This document shows positions 24,995 to 33,765 of a stretch of DNA of 64,000 nt, piece by piece; positions within the stretch are counted from its first letter, which is position 1, and each line of letters opens with the position of its first letter. Position numbers and translations under genes: made by a program. Source of the DNA: Nesterenkonia aurantiaca (GTDB taxonomy: Bacteria; Actinomycetota; Actinomycetes; Actinomycetales; Micrococcaceae); NCBI RefSeq assembly GCF_004364585.1, contig NZ_SOAN01000002.1, forward strand, positions 65,000 through 128,999, read 5' to 3'. Under the pieces are notes generated by a model. That model saw only the letters and a list, made by a program, of their open reading frames with translations, did no database searches and was not told the origin of the DNA.

Positions 24995-25915
24995 TCAGCG
25001 TACTGGAGCTTCGGCGGCTGGGCGCGCACCCTTCAGGGCGGGCAGGACCAGCTGGGCGAAGCGCTGCTTCATGGTCTCCAGCGTGATCGCCGCGTCCTGG
25101 TCGTTGATCTGCTGGTTGAAGATCTCGACCTCGACCGGCCCGGTGTAGCCGGCCTCGGCCACCCATCGGCTGATGGTGGGGAAGTCCACGTACCCATCGC
25201 CCATCATGCCGCGGGACTTCAGCGCGTCGGCGGCCAGCGGGAGGTTGAAGTCGCACACCTGATAGCTCGCGATCCGGTGCTCGGCGCCGGCCCGCGCGAT
25301 CATCTCGCGCAGCTGCGGGTCCCACCAGACGTGGAAGGTGTCGAGGACGACGCCGACCGTCTGCGCCGGGTGCGGGGCCGCGAGGTCCAGGGCCTCGCCC
25401 AGGGTGGAGAGCACCGCGCGGTCCGCGGCGTACATCGGGTGCAGCGGCTCCAGGACCAGCCGGACCCCATGTTCAGCGGCGTAGGGCACCAGCTCGGCGA
25501 TGCCCTCGGCCACGCGCTCGCGGGCGCCGAGGATGTCCTTGTCCGCGATGCTCTGCTCCACGGCGTCGCCGCGGCCGTCGATGAGGTGCGCCGCGGCCGG
25601 CAGCCCGCCGACCACCATGATCAGCTCGGCCGTGCCGATCATCGCCGCCTCGCGGATCGCGGCCCGGTTCGATTCCAGCGCCGCCCGGCGGCCCGGGGCG
25701 TCGGCCGGGGTGAGGAACCCGCCGCGGCACAGGGTGGTGGCGGTGAGTCCGGCGGCGGCGATGATCGCCGCCGACCGCTGCGCCCCACCGGCCTGCTCCA
25801 GCAGGTGGCGCCAGGGGCCGATGTGCGTCAGCCCCGCCTCGGCCACCGCCTCGGCGGCCTGCTCGAGGCTCAGGTTCGGCGTCGTGCCGGTGTTCAGCGA
25901 GAGTTCGAAGCTCAT
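24995..25915 (-). CDS. Sugar phosphate isomerase/epimerase (AP endonuclease 2-like TIM barrel)
   Basis: The 306-residue protein is a xylose-isomerase-like TIM barrel. Metal-ligand segments typical of the family are visible: RLVLEPLHPMYAADR (Glu), GVVLDTFHVWWD (Asp and His), YQVCDFNLP, and a final PVEVEIFNQ (Glu). Relatives epimerise or isomerise keto sugars or inositol intermediates. The start overlaps the stop of the DUF993 gene by four bases. It is the last gene of a coupled three-gene catabolic operon. Confidence 0.88.
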   Translation of the reverse strand: MSFELSLNTGTTPNLSLEQAAEAVAEAGLTHIGPWRHLLEQAGGAQRSAAIIAAAGLTATTLCRGGFLTPADAPGRRAALESNRAAIREAAMIGTAELIMVVGGLPAAAHLIDGRGDAVEQSIADKDILGARERVAEGIAELVPYAAEHGVRLVLEPLHPMYAADRAVLSTLGEALDLAAPHPAQTVGVVLDTFHVWWDPQLREMIARAGAEHRIASYQVCDFNLPLAADALKSRGMMGDGYVDFPTISRWVAEAGYTGPVEVEIFNQQINDQDAAITLETMKQRFAQLVLPALKGARPAAEAPVR

Positions 25916-27189
25916 CTGAGTCCTCCGGTGTCTAACAGCGCGGTCATCCGTTCGGCGGCCAGCTGCGGGTCGCGCAGCAGCCCGGCCTGATCGGCGAGCA
26001 CGAAGGTATGCGCCAGGTGGGTCAGTGAACGTCCGGAATGCAGCCCGCCCACCAGCTGGAATCCGCTCTGGTGTCCGTTGAGCCAAGCCAGGAACGCGAT
26101 CCCGGTCTTGTAGTACAGGGTGGGGGCGGTGAAGATGTGTTTGCCCAGCGCCCGGGTGGAGTCCATGATCGCCAACCCGCGCTCCGGGTCTCCGGCGTCG
26201 TAGGCCTGCAACGCCGCCGAGGCCGCCGGGTAGATGGCCGCAAAGATGCCCAGCAGCGCATCGGAGTGCACGCCGTCCTCGCCGTGGATCAGTTCCGGAT
26301 AGTTGAAGTCATCGCCGGTATAGAGCCGGACACCCTCGGGAAGAGCGGCGCGCAGCTGCTTCTCGTGTGCGGCGTCGAGCAGCGAGACCTTCACGCCGTC
26401 GATCTTCTCGGCGTTCTCCTGGATCAGTCGAAGGAAGGTGCTGGTCGCGGCCGTGACGTCCGTGGAGCCCCAGTATCCGGTGAGCGCGGGATCGAACATC
26501 GGGCCCAGCCAGTGCAGAATGACCGGCTCCTTGGCCTGGTCGAGCAGCGGCGAGTAGACCGCGAGGTAGTCCTCGGGGCTGCCGGCCACCTTGGCCAGCG
26601 CGCGGGAGGCCATCAGGATGACCTTGGCCCCAGAGTCCTCGACCACGGCGAGCTGCTCGCGGTACGCGGCGAGCACCGCATCCAGGCCAGCCGTTCCGGG
26701 CTCAAGGGGGCCGGGGTCCAGCTGGTCGGTGCCGGCGCCGCAGGCGATCAGATCCCGCACCGAGCGGCCGATCACCGCGGGGTGGCGCTGCGTGCGCACC
26801 ACGGCGGCGGCCTCGGCGGCCGAGCGCCGGATCAGCTCCTGGGTCGCCGCCCAGTCCAGCCCCATTCCGCGCTGCGCGGTGTCCATCGCGTCGGCGACGC
26901 CGAGCCCGTAGGACCACAGCTCATGCCGGTAGGCCAGGGTGGCCTCCCAGTCCAGCTGCGCGGGTGCACCGGGGACGTTCTCCGCCGTCATCATCGGCAC
27001 CACGTGCGCCGCGGCGTAGACCTTTCGCGAGGTCAGCGGCTTGGTAGGGGGAGTGAAGTCTGCGGGACCAGTCATCGTGTAGTCCAGCAGCTGACCCTCA
27101 GGGGAGGGCAGCCGCAGAGTCGGCAGAGTGACCGTGGAGGTTCGGGTGCTGTCGTTGGTCACGGAGTCGGCAGGGGCGGGGGTGCTCAT
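25912..27189 (-). CDS. DUF993 family protein (dihydrodipicolinate-synthase-like)
   Basis: A 425-residue protein matching DUF993 by its N-terminal KVYAAAHVVPM segment, the DAMDTAQRGMGLDW segment and the central HWLGPMFDPALTGYWG and LYTGDDFNYPELI blocks. The family is predicted to adopt an aldolase-like TIM barrel but has no established reaction. Start and stop overlap the flanking genes by ATGA, so all three enzymes are made as one coupled unit. With an oxidoreductase before it and an isomerase after it, cleavage of an oxidised sugar derivative is a reasonable inference. Confidence 0.85.
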   Translation of the reverse strand: MSTPAPADSVTNDSTRTSTVTLPTLRLPSPEGQLLDYTMTGPADFTPPTKPLTSRKVYAAAHVVPMMTAENVPGAPAQLDWEATLAYRHELWSYGLGVADAMDTAQRGMGLDWAATQELIRRSAAEAAAVVRTQRHPAVIGRSVRDLIACGAGTDQLDPGPLEPGTAGLDAVLAAYREQLAVVEDSGAKVILMASRALAKVAGSPEDYLAVYSPLLDQAKEPVILHWLGPMFDPALTGYWGSTDVTAATSTFLRLIQENAEKIDGVKVSLLDAAHEKQLRAALPEGVRLYTGDDFNYPELIHGEDGVHSDALLGIFAAIYPAASAALQAYDAGDPERGLAIMDSTRALGKHIFTAPTLYYKTGIAFLAWLNGHQSGFQLVGGLHSGRSLTHLAHTFVLADQAGLLRDPQLAAERMTALLDTGGLR

Positions 27190-28352
27190 AGGGTGAGCTC
27201 CGGGATGTCGAGGGTGCGGCGTTCTGCGGCGGAGCGCAGTCCGAGCTCGGCCAGCTGGACCCCGCGAGCGGCGGAGAGCAGGCCGAAGCGGTGTTCGCGG
27301 CCGGCCACGACGTCGGCGAGGAACTCTTCCCACTGCGCCTTGAAGCCGTTGTCCAGATCGGCGTTGGCGGGCACCTCGCTCCACTGGTCACGGAAGGACT
27401 CGGTGACCGGCAGGTCAGGGTTCCACACCGGCTTCGGGGTGTGGGCGCGCTGCTGGGCAACACACTGGTTCAATCCGGCGACCGCGGAGCCATGGGTGCC
27501 GTCGACCTGGAACTCCACGAGCTCGTCGCGGTAGACCCGCACGGCCCAGGAGGAGTTGATCTGACCGATGACCTGATCGCCCTCCGGGGTCTCGAGGTCG
27601 AAGATGCCGTAGGCGGCGTCGTCGGCGTCGGCGGTATAGGCCTCGCCGTGTTCGTCCCAGCGCTGCGGGATGTGGGTGGCGGTCTTGGAGGTCACGGTCT
27701 TGACCGTGCCGATGATGCTCTCGAGCACGTAGTTCCAATGGCAGTACATGTCGGTGGTCATCGAACCGCCGTCGGCGAGCCGGTAGTTCCAGGAGGGGCG
27801 CTGGGCGGGCTGCTGGTCCCCTTCGAAGACCCAGTAGCCGAACTCCCCGCGCAGCGAGAGGATCCGGCCGAAGAAGCCCTCCTGAACCAGGCGGCGCAGC
27901 TTGATCAGGCCCGGGAGGTAGAGCTTGTCATGCACGACCCCGGCGGTGATGCCCGCGGCCCGAGCCTGGCGTGCCAGGTCCACGGCCTCCTCCAGGGTCT
28001 CTGCAGTGGGCTTCTCGGTGAAGATGTGCTTCCCGGCGCCGATGGCCGTCGAGAGGGTGGCGTGGCGCAACGAGGTCATCGAGGCGTCGAAGACGATGTC
28101 CACGGAGGGATCGTTGATCACGGCGTCGAGGTCGGTGCTGTGATGCTCGACGTCGTGCTTGGCGGCCAGCTCCTTGATCTTCGCCTCATTCCGGCCGATC
28201 AGGATGGGCTCGACGGTGACCGTGGACCCGTCGGCCAGGGTGATGCCGCCCTGATCACGGATGGGCAGGATCGAACGCAGCAGGTGCTGGCGGTATCCCA
28301 TTCGGCCGGTGATGCCGTTCATGGCGATGCGCAGGACGCGGGGCTCAGACAT
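27186..28352 (-). CDS. Gfo/Idh/MocA family oxidoreductase
   Basis: This 388-residue NAD(P)-dependent dehydrogenase has an N-terminal Rossmann domain starting RIAMNGITGRMGY, the family motif FTEKPTAET near residue 115 (EKP Lys), and a C-terminal substrate domain with the catalytic-type segment GGSMTTDMYCHWNY. Family members oxidise sugars or inositols. It is the first gene of the operon that includes DUF993 and the TIM-barrel isomerase. A LacI-type operator lies directly upstream, and a LacI regulator gene is divergent. Confidence 0.9.
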   Translation of the reverse strand: MSEPRVLRIAMNGITGRMGYRQHLLRSILPIRDQGGITLADGSTVTVEPILIGRNEAKIKELAAKHDVEHHSTDLDAVINDPSVDIVFDASMTSLRHATLSTAIGAGKHIFTEKPTAETLEEAVDLARQARAAGITAGVVHDKLYLPGLIKLRRLVQEGFFGRILSLRGEFGYWVFEGDQQPAQRPSWNYRLADGGSMTTDMYCHWNYVLESIIGTVKTVTSKTATHIPQRWDEHGEAYTADADDAAYGIFDLETPEGDQVIGQINSSWAVRVYRDELVEFQVDGTHGSAVAGLNQCVAQQRAHTPKPVWNPDLPVTESFRDQWSEVPANADLDNGFKAQWEEFLADVVAGREHRFGLLSAARGVQLAELGLRSAAERRTLDIPELTL

Positions 28353-28378
28353 GGTGGGGAACTCCTTGGAGGCACGAA

Positions 28379-28395
28379 TGGGAATGCGCTTTCCA
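28379..28395. promoter_or_regulatory. LacI-type operator candidate TGGGAATGCGCTTTCCA
   Basis: An imperfect 17-bp palindrome with a central GC, the layout of LacI/CcpA-type operators. It lies 26 bases upstream of the Gfo/Idh start (minus strand) and in the promoter region shared with the divergent lacI gene. Confidence 0.55.
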
Positions 28396-28416
28396 AACTA
28401 TTCTCACCGGGTTAGT

Positions 28417-28432
28417 TGTGTCAAACGTCACA
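28417..28432. promoter_or_regulatory. CRP/GlxR-like site in the divergent promoter region
   Basis: TGTGTCAAACGTCACA fits TGTGA-N6-TCACA with one mismatch. It sits between the Gfo/Idh operon and the divergent lacI gene. Similar sites occur at 29598 and 45097. Confidence 0.5.
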
Positions 28433-28498
28433 ATTCGGGATCGGCGTCGGTGCGGGGATGTGGCAGGATCATTTCGAGCAGGGGAGAGGAGCCGCGAG

Positions 28499-29527
28499 GT
28501 GAGCGTGGCGAAGCGCAAAGGTGCCAGGCGGCCGTCGATGATCGACGTCGCCAAACATGCCGGTGTCTCGCATCAGAGCGTCTCCCGTGTTCTGAACGCT
28601 CCCGAGACGGTGCACCCGGACACTCGCGGGCGGATCGAGCGCTCCATGGCCACCCTGGGGTACCGGCGCAACAGCCAGGCCCGGGCGCTGAAGACCCAGA
28701 GCACCGGGCTGATCGGTGTGGTCAGCCAGGGTGACACCGACTTCGGTCCCACCCGGATGACCTGGGCGATCGAGAATGCCGCTCGGCAGCGCGGCTACGC
28801 CACAGCGCTCAGCGTGGTCCGCGATCAGCGCGCCGAGACGGTGGACTCCACACTGGACTTCTTTCTCAGCCACGGGATCGAGGGGATCGTGGTGATCACC
28901 CCGGTGCCCGCGCTGGCCGAGGCGGCCAAGCAGCTCTCCGCCCGGGTGCCGCTGGTGCTGGTCACCTCTGGGCTCTGGCCTGCGGGAAACATGAACGTGG
29001 CCGGCATCGACCAGGAGCTCGGCGCGCGACGTGCCACCCAGCACCTCATCGACCTCGGCCACCGGTCCATCGCCCACATCGCCGGCCCGATGGAGTGGTT
29101 CGATGCCCGCGGCCGCGTGGTCGGGTGGCGGCAGGCGCTCGCCGTCGCTGATCTCAGCGCACCACCGATGATCCGGGCCTCCGGCTGGACGGCCGAGGCC
29201 GGCTATGAGGCTGCCCAGGAGCTCTTCTGCGGGGACCCGCTGCCCGACGCGATCTTCGCCTCCAATGACTTCATCGCCCTGGGGCTGGTCCGGGCGCTGG
29301 CCGAGCGCGGGCTCCACGTCCCGGGGGACATCTCGGTGGTCGGGTTCGACGACGTCGATGCCGCCGGGTACTTCTCCCCGCCGCTGACCACGGTGCGTCA
29401 GCCCTTCGAGGAGGCCGGACGCGCGGCGCTGGAGCTGCTGCTGGACCTCACCGACGGACTGACTCACGTGCCGAACTTCATCTCCCCGGAGCTGATCGAA
29501 CGCGGATCCACCGCCGTCCGCAGCTGA
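28499..29527 (+). CDS. LacI family transcriptional regulator
   Basis: A 342-residue regulator with an N-terminal helix-turn-helix (MIDVAKHAGVSHQSVSRVLN) and a periplasmic-binding-protein-like sensor domain containing GIDQELGARRATQHLIDLGH and DAIFASNDFIALGLVRAL. The GTG at 28499 is chosen because GGAGAGGAG ends seven bases upstream; the GTG at 28505 is also possible. It is divergent from the DUF993 operon and directly upstream of araBDA, so it may repress either or both, releasing DNA on binding a sugar. The two adjacent palindromes differ in sequence, so one of them may belong to another regulator. Confidence 0.9.
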   Translation: MSVAKRKGARRPSMIDVAKHAGVSHQSVSRVLNAPETVHPDTRGRIERSMATLGYRRNSQARALKTQSTGLIGVVSQGDTDFGPTRMTWAIENAARQRGYATALSVVRDQRAETVDSTLDFFLSHGIEGIVVITPVPALAEAAKQLSARVPLVLVTSGLWPAGNMNVAGIDQELGARRATQHLIDLGHRSIAHIAGPMEWFDARGRVVGWRQALAVADLSAPPMIRASGWTAEAGYEAAQELFCGDPLPDAIFASNDFIALGLVRALAERGLHVPGDISVVGFDDVDAAGYFSPPLTTVRQPFEEAGRAALELLLDLTDGLTHVPNFISPELIERGSTAVRS

Positions 29528-29549
29528 ACCAGAGAATCTTGAGAAAGCC

Positions 29550-29580
29550 TTGACGCGGAGTGCGATGTTAACGTTAACAT
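29550..29580 (+). promoter_or_regulatory. araB promoter overlapped by a 16-bp LacI-type operator
   Basis: TTGACG (29550-29555) and TTAACA (29574-29579), 18 bases apart, form a plausible promoter. The perfect palindrome ATGTTAACGTTAACAT (29565-29580) covers the spacer and the -10 element, so a bound repressor would block RNA polymerase. Its form fits the AraR-type LacI-family operators of Actinobacteria. Confidence 0.7.
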
Positions 29581-29597
29581 TGCTGAGACGCAGATCA

Positions 29598-29613
29598 CGT
29601 GACTCAGGTCACG
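29598..29613. promoter_or_regulatory. CRP/GlxR-like inverted repeat in the araB leader
   Basis: CGTGACTCAGGTCACG contains GTGA-N6-TCAC and is a perfect 6-bp inverted repeat around four bases. It lies just downstream of the predicted araB transcription start, a position more suited to repression or roadblock than activation. Confidence 0.45.
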
Positions 29614-29679
29614 ACCGAATGTGCCGATCGGTCAGGATCTGCCCGACGTCAGATCCAGCTCAAGGAAGAACGGTGTTCC

Positions 29680-31359
29680 ATGCCTGCTGCGGACGCAGTC
29701 GTCATCGGTGTCGACTACGGCACGCTCTCGGGACGTGCCCTGGTGGTGCGCCTCAGCGACGGAGCCGAGCTCGGCTCCGCGGTCCACGAATACGGTCACG
29801 CGGTCATGGACGCGACGCTCACCGCCCACCGCGGCGAGCCGCTGCCCCCGGAATGGGCGCTCCAGGTCCCAGCCGACTACGTCGATGTGCTGAAGTCCGC
29901 GGTGCCTGCGGCCCTGCGCGAAGCCGGGGTCGTTGCTGAGCAGGTCGTCGGCATCGCCACGGACTTCACCGCCTGCACCATGGTGCCCACGACTCGGCAG
30001 GGCACCCCGCTCAATGAGCTGCCCGAATACGCCGACCGGCCGCACGCCTACGTGAAGCTCTGGAGGCACCACGCAGCCCAGGCTCAGGCCGACCGGATCA
30101 ACGAGCTCGCCCACTCCCGCGGAGAATCCTGGATCAACCGCTACGGCGGGTTCATCTCCTCCGAATGGGAGTTCGCCAAGGGTCTGCAGGTCCTGGAGGA
30201 AGATCCCGAGATCTACGCGGCCATGGACCACTGGGTGGAGGCCGCCGACTGGATCGTCTGGCAGCTCACCGGGGAATATCTGCGCAACGCCTGCACCGCC
30301 GGCTATAAGGGCATCTACCAGGACGGCAGCTACCCCGACGCGGAGTTCCTCTCGGCTCTGAACCCCGAGTTCTCCGGCTTCGTCACCGAGAAGCTCGAGC
30401 ACCGGATCGGGCAGCTCGGGGAGCGCGCCGGGGGGCTCAGCGCCGCCGCGGCGGAGTGGACCGGGCTTCCGGAGGGCATCGCCGTGGCCGTCGGCAACGT
30501 GGACGCCCATGTCACCGCTCCGGCCGCCGACGCGGTGGCGCCGGGGCAGATGGTGGCGATCATGGGAACCTCGACCTGTCACGTGATGAACGGAGACCAC
30601 CTGGCCGAGGTGCCCGGCATGTGCGGGGCCGTCTATGGCGGCATCACCGACGGGCTCTGGGGCTATGAGGCCGGACAGTCCGGGGTGGGCGACATCTTCG
30701 CCTGGTACGTGGCGAACCAGGTCCCTGGAAGCATCAGCGAGGAGGCCGAGACCCGGGGCCTGAGCGTGCATGAGCTGCTCACCGAGAAGGCCGCCACGCA
30801 GCCGGTCGGCGCGCACGGACTGATCGCTCTGGACTGGCATTCCGGAAACCGCTCGGTGCTGGTGGACCATGAGCTCTCCGGGCTGGTGCTCGGTGCGACC
30901 CTGGCGACCAAGCCCGAGGACGGCTACCGCGCCCTGCTGGAGTCCACCGCCTTCGGCACCCGCACCATCATCGAGGCCTTCAACGACTCCGGGGTTCCGG
31001 TGACCGAGCTCGTCGTCGCCGGGGGACTGCTGCGGAACTCCTTCCTGATGCAGCTCTACGCCGACATCACCGGGCTCCCGATCTCGACCATCGTCTCCAC
31101 CCAGGGCCCCGCCCTGGGCTCGGCCATCCACGCCGCCGTCGCCGCCGGAGCCTACCCGGACGCCTCCGCCGCCGGCGCCGTCATGGGCGGGCGCCGGCGC
31201 AACGCCTACACCCCGCAGCCAGACGCGGTGACCGCCTATGACGAGCTCTACGCCGAATACCGGGCGCTGCATGATCACTTCGGCCGCGGCGGCAATGACG
31301 TGATGCGCCGGCTCAAAGCCATCCGGCGTCGGGCACGCCACCAGGAGGTCAGCGCATGA
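29680..31359 (+). CDS. araB: Ribulokinase
   Basis: The 559-residue FGGY-family kinase phosphorylates L-ribulose to L-ribulose 5-phosphate with ATP. It starts VVIGVDYGTLSGRALVV, includes the AraB-type WKHH-like segment YVKLWRHHAAQAQADRIN and the GTSTCHV nucleotide loop, and ends with VVAGGLLRNSFLMQLYADITG. Its length matches the AraB subgroup. The ATG at 29680 gives the family N-terminus and has AAGGAAG upstream. It is the first gene of araBDA and its stop overlaps the araD start. Confidence 0.96.
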   Translation: MPAADAVVIGVDYGTLSGRALVVRLSDGAELGSAVHEYGHAVMDATLTAHRGEPLPPEWALQVPADYVDVLKSAVPAALREAGVVAEQVVGIATDFTACTMVPTTRQGTPLNELPEYADRPHAYVKLWRHHAAQAQADRINELAHSRGESWINRYGGFISSEWEFAKGLQVLEEDPEIYAAMDHWVEAADWIVWQLTGEYLRNACTAGYKGIYQDGSYPDAEFLSALNPEFSGFVTEKLEHRIGQLGERAGGLSAAAAEWTGLPEGIAVAVGNVDAHVTAPAADAVAPGQMVAIMGTSTCHVMNGDHLAEVPGMCGAVYGGITDGLWGYEAGQSGVGDIFAWYVANQVPGSISEEAETRGLSVHELLTEKAATQPVGAHGLIALDWHSGNRSVLVDHELSGLVLGATLATKPEDGYRALLESTAFGTRTIIEAFNDSGVPVTELVVAGGLLRNSFLMQLYADITGLPISTIVSTQGPALGSAIHAAVAAGAYPDASAAGAVMGGRRRNAYTPQPDAVTAYDELYAEYRALHDHFGRGGNDVMRRLKAIRRRARHQEVSA

Positions 31360-32129
31360 GCGCACTGCATCTGAACGACTTCTCCGCCTCGGCCAGAGAG
31401 GCCATCGCTTCGGCGCGGGAGGCCGTGGCCGCGCTGCATGCCGAGCTGCCGCGCAATGACCTGGTGGCCTGGACCGCGGGCAATGTCTCGGCCCGGGTGG
31501 ACCTGGATGAAGGCGCCGAGCAGGCTGCCGCCCACGCCTCGGAGAACGTCTCAGGCGATATCTCGGGGCTCTTCGTGATCAAGCCTTCCGGGGTCAGCTA
31601 TGACGAGCTGAATGCGGCGAACATGGTGGTCTGCACCCTGGACGGGGTCAAGGTCGATGACGACACCTCGATCGGGCTCTCGCCCTCCTCCGACACCGCC
31701 GCCCATGCCTATGTCTACCGGCATATGCGTCACGTCGGCGGGGTGGTCCACACCCATTCCTCCTATGCGACCTCCTGGGCGGCCCGGGGTGAGGCGATCC
31801 CGTGCGTGCTGACCATGATGGCCGATGAGTTCGGCGGCGACATCCCCGTCGGGCCCTTCGCGCTGATCGGGGACGACTCCATCGGCCGCGGCATCGTGGA
31901 GACGTTGCGGGCCTCCCGGTCGAAGGCGGTGCTGATGGACCGCCATGGACCGTTCACCATCGGGGCCGATGCGAAGGAGGCGGTGAAGGCGGCGGTGCTC
32001 TGTGAAGAGGTGGCGCGCACCGTGCACTTCGCCCGCGCCTATGGGGAGCCGCAGCGGATCGCCCAGCACCAGATCGATGCGCTCTATGCGCGCTACCAGA
32101 ACGTCTATGGACAGAAGGACAACACATGA
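31356..32129 (+). CDS. araD: L-ribulose-5-phosphate 4-epimerase
   Basis: This 257-residue class II aldolase-fold enzyme converts L-ribulose 5-phosphate to D-xylulose 5-phosphate. The zinc ligands are visible in [16 protein letters not shown], and the phosphate-binding segments [13 protein letters not shown] and [11 protein letters not shown] are present. An insertion near residues 50-70 makes it somewhat longer than E. coli AraD (231 residues). ATGA overlaps couple it to araB upstream and araA downstream. Confidence 0.95.
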   Translation: MSALHLNDFSASAREAIASAREAVAALHAELPRNDLVAWTAGNVSARVDLDEGAEQAAAHASENVSGDISGLFVIKPSGVSYDELNAANMVVCTLDGVKVDDDTSIGLSPSSDTAAHAYVYRHMRHVGGVVHTHSSYATSWAARGEAIPCVLTMMADEFGGDIPVGPFALIGDDSIGRGIVETLRASRSKAVLMDRHGPFTIGADAKEAVKAAVLCEEVARTVHFARAYGEPQRIAQHQIDALYARYQNVYGQKDNT

Positions 32130-33685
32130 GCGCCAGCGCCGGAACTTCGAAGACCATGAATCCCACCGCTTCTCTGTTGGCTTCTCCTTTCGCGGGGAAG
32201 TCCATCTGGTTCCTCACCGGATCTCAGGGCCTCTACGGACCCGAGACCCTTCAGACGGTGGCCGAGCAGTCCCGTCAGGTCACCGACGCCCTCGACGGCG
32301 CAGATGAGATCCCGGTTCAGATCCTGTGGAAGCCGGTGCTCACCGAGCGCGACGCGATCCGGACCGCCGCGTTGGAGGCCAACGCGGATGAGGACTGTCT
32401 CGGGGTGATCGTGTGGATGCACACCTTCTCTCCGGCGAAGATGTGGATCGCAGGGCTCGAAGCCCTGGCGAAGCCGCTGCTGCACTTCCACACCCAGGCG
32501 AATATGGCGCTGCCCTGGGCGGATATCGACATGGACTTCATGAACCTGAACCAGGCCGCCCACGGGGACCGGGAGTTCGGTTACATCGCCACTCGCACGG
32601 GAGTCCGCCGCAAGACCGTGGTCGGGCACAGCACCGACCCGCGGGTGCAGGCCGAGGTGGGCACCTGGGCCCGCGCCGCGGCCGGGTGGAACGCATTGGC
32701 GAACATGCGGGTGTGCCGGTTCGGGGACAATATGCGCAACGTCGCGGTCACCGAGGGGGACAAGACCGAGGCCGAGATCCGGCTGGGCACCTCGATCAAC
32801 ACCTGGGCGGTCAATGACCTGGTCGCACGGGTCGACGCCGTGACCGATGCGCAGGTCGATGAGCTGCTGGCCGAGTACGACGCTGAGTATGACGTCGCCG
32901 CTGAGCTTCAGGCCGGCGGGGAGCGCCGGGAATCCCTGGCCTATGCGGCCCGCCAGGAGGCGGGGATGCGGTCCTTCCTTCACGAGGGCGGGTTCTCCGC
33001 GTTCACCACGAACTTCGAGGATCTCGGCGGGCTCCGTCAGCTCCCTGGCCTGGCGGTGCAGCGGCTGATGAGCTCCGGCTACGGCTTCGGTGCCGAAGGT
33101 GACTGGAAGACCGCGCTGTTGGTCCGGGCCGCGAAGGTCATGGGCCATGGGCTGCCCGGGGGTGCTTCGTTGATGGAGGACTACACCTACGAGATGACTC
33201 CGGGGCGGGAGAAGATCCTGGGCGCGCACATGTTGGAGATCTGCCCCTCGCTGACCACCTCGACTCCGCGGATCGAGATCCACCCGCTGGGCATCGGGGA
33301 CCGGGAGGACCCGGTGAGGATGGTCTTCGACACCGATCCCGGCGAGGGCGTCGTCGTGGCGATGTCTGATCTGCGCGAACGCTTCCGGCTGACCGCGAAC
33401 CTGGTGGACCTGGTGCCCCCGGATCAGCCGCTGCCGAACCTTCCCGTGGCCCGCGCGGTCTGGGAGCCGCGGCCTGATTTCGCGACCTCGGCGACCTGCT
33501 GGCTCACCGCCGGGGCAGCCCACCACACGGTGCTCTCCACCGGGGCCGGGCTTCAGGCCTTCGAGGATCTCGCGGAGATCGCCGGGATGGAGCTGGCAGT
33601 GATCGATGCGGCGACCACTGCCCGCGGGTTCGCCAAGGAGCTGCGATTCAACGCCGCCTACCACCGACTTGCGCAGGGGCTCTAG
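32126..33685 (+). CDS. araA: L-arabinose isomerase
   Basis: The 519-residue enzyme interconverts L-arabinose and L-ribulose, the first step of the pathway. Typical segments are [61 protein letters not shown] and EDYTYEM, with catalytic glutamates in the last two and manganese-binding histidines later. The first 20 residues are an extension relative to E. coli AraA, but the ATGA overlap with araD supports the 32126 start; an ATG at 32156 is an alternative. Confidence 0.96.
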   Translation: MSASAGTSKTMNPTASLLASPFAGKSIWFLTGSQGLYGPETLQTVAEQSRQVTDALDGADEIPVQILWKPVLTERDAIRTAALEANADEDCLGVIVWMHTFSPAKMWIAGLEALAKPLLHFHTQANMALPWADIDMDFMNLNQAAHGDREFGYIATRTGVRRKTVVGHSTDPRVQAEVGTWARAAAGWNALANMRVCRFGDNMRNVAVTEGDKTEAEIRLGTSINTWAVNDLVARVDAVTDAQVDELLAEYDAEYDVAAELQAGGERRESLAYAARQEAGMRSFLHEGGFSAFTTNFEDLGGLRQLPGLAVQRLMSSGYGFGAEGDWKTALLVRAAKVMGHGLPGGASLMEDYTYEMTPGREKILGAHMLEICPSLTTSTPRIEIHPLGIGDREDPVRMVFDTDPGEGVVVAMSDLRERFRLTANLVDLVPPDQPLPNLPVARAVWEPRPDFATSATCWLTAGAAHHTVLSTGAGLQAFEDLAEIAGMELAVIDAATTARGFAKELRFNAAYHRLAQGL

Positions 33686-33765
33686 CCAGCTGTGCGCATC
33701 AGACCCACTCATTCGCACCACGTGCCTGCCACAGCGGCAGACATCACTTCTCAGGAGGAAACATC

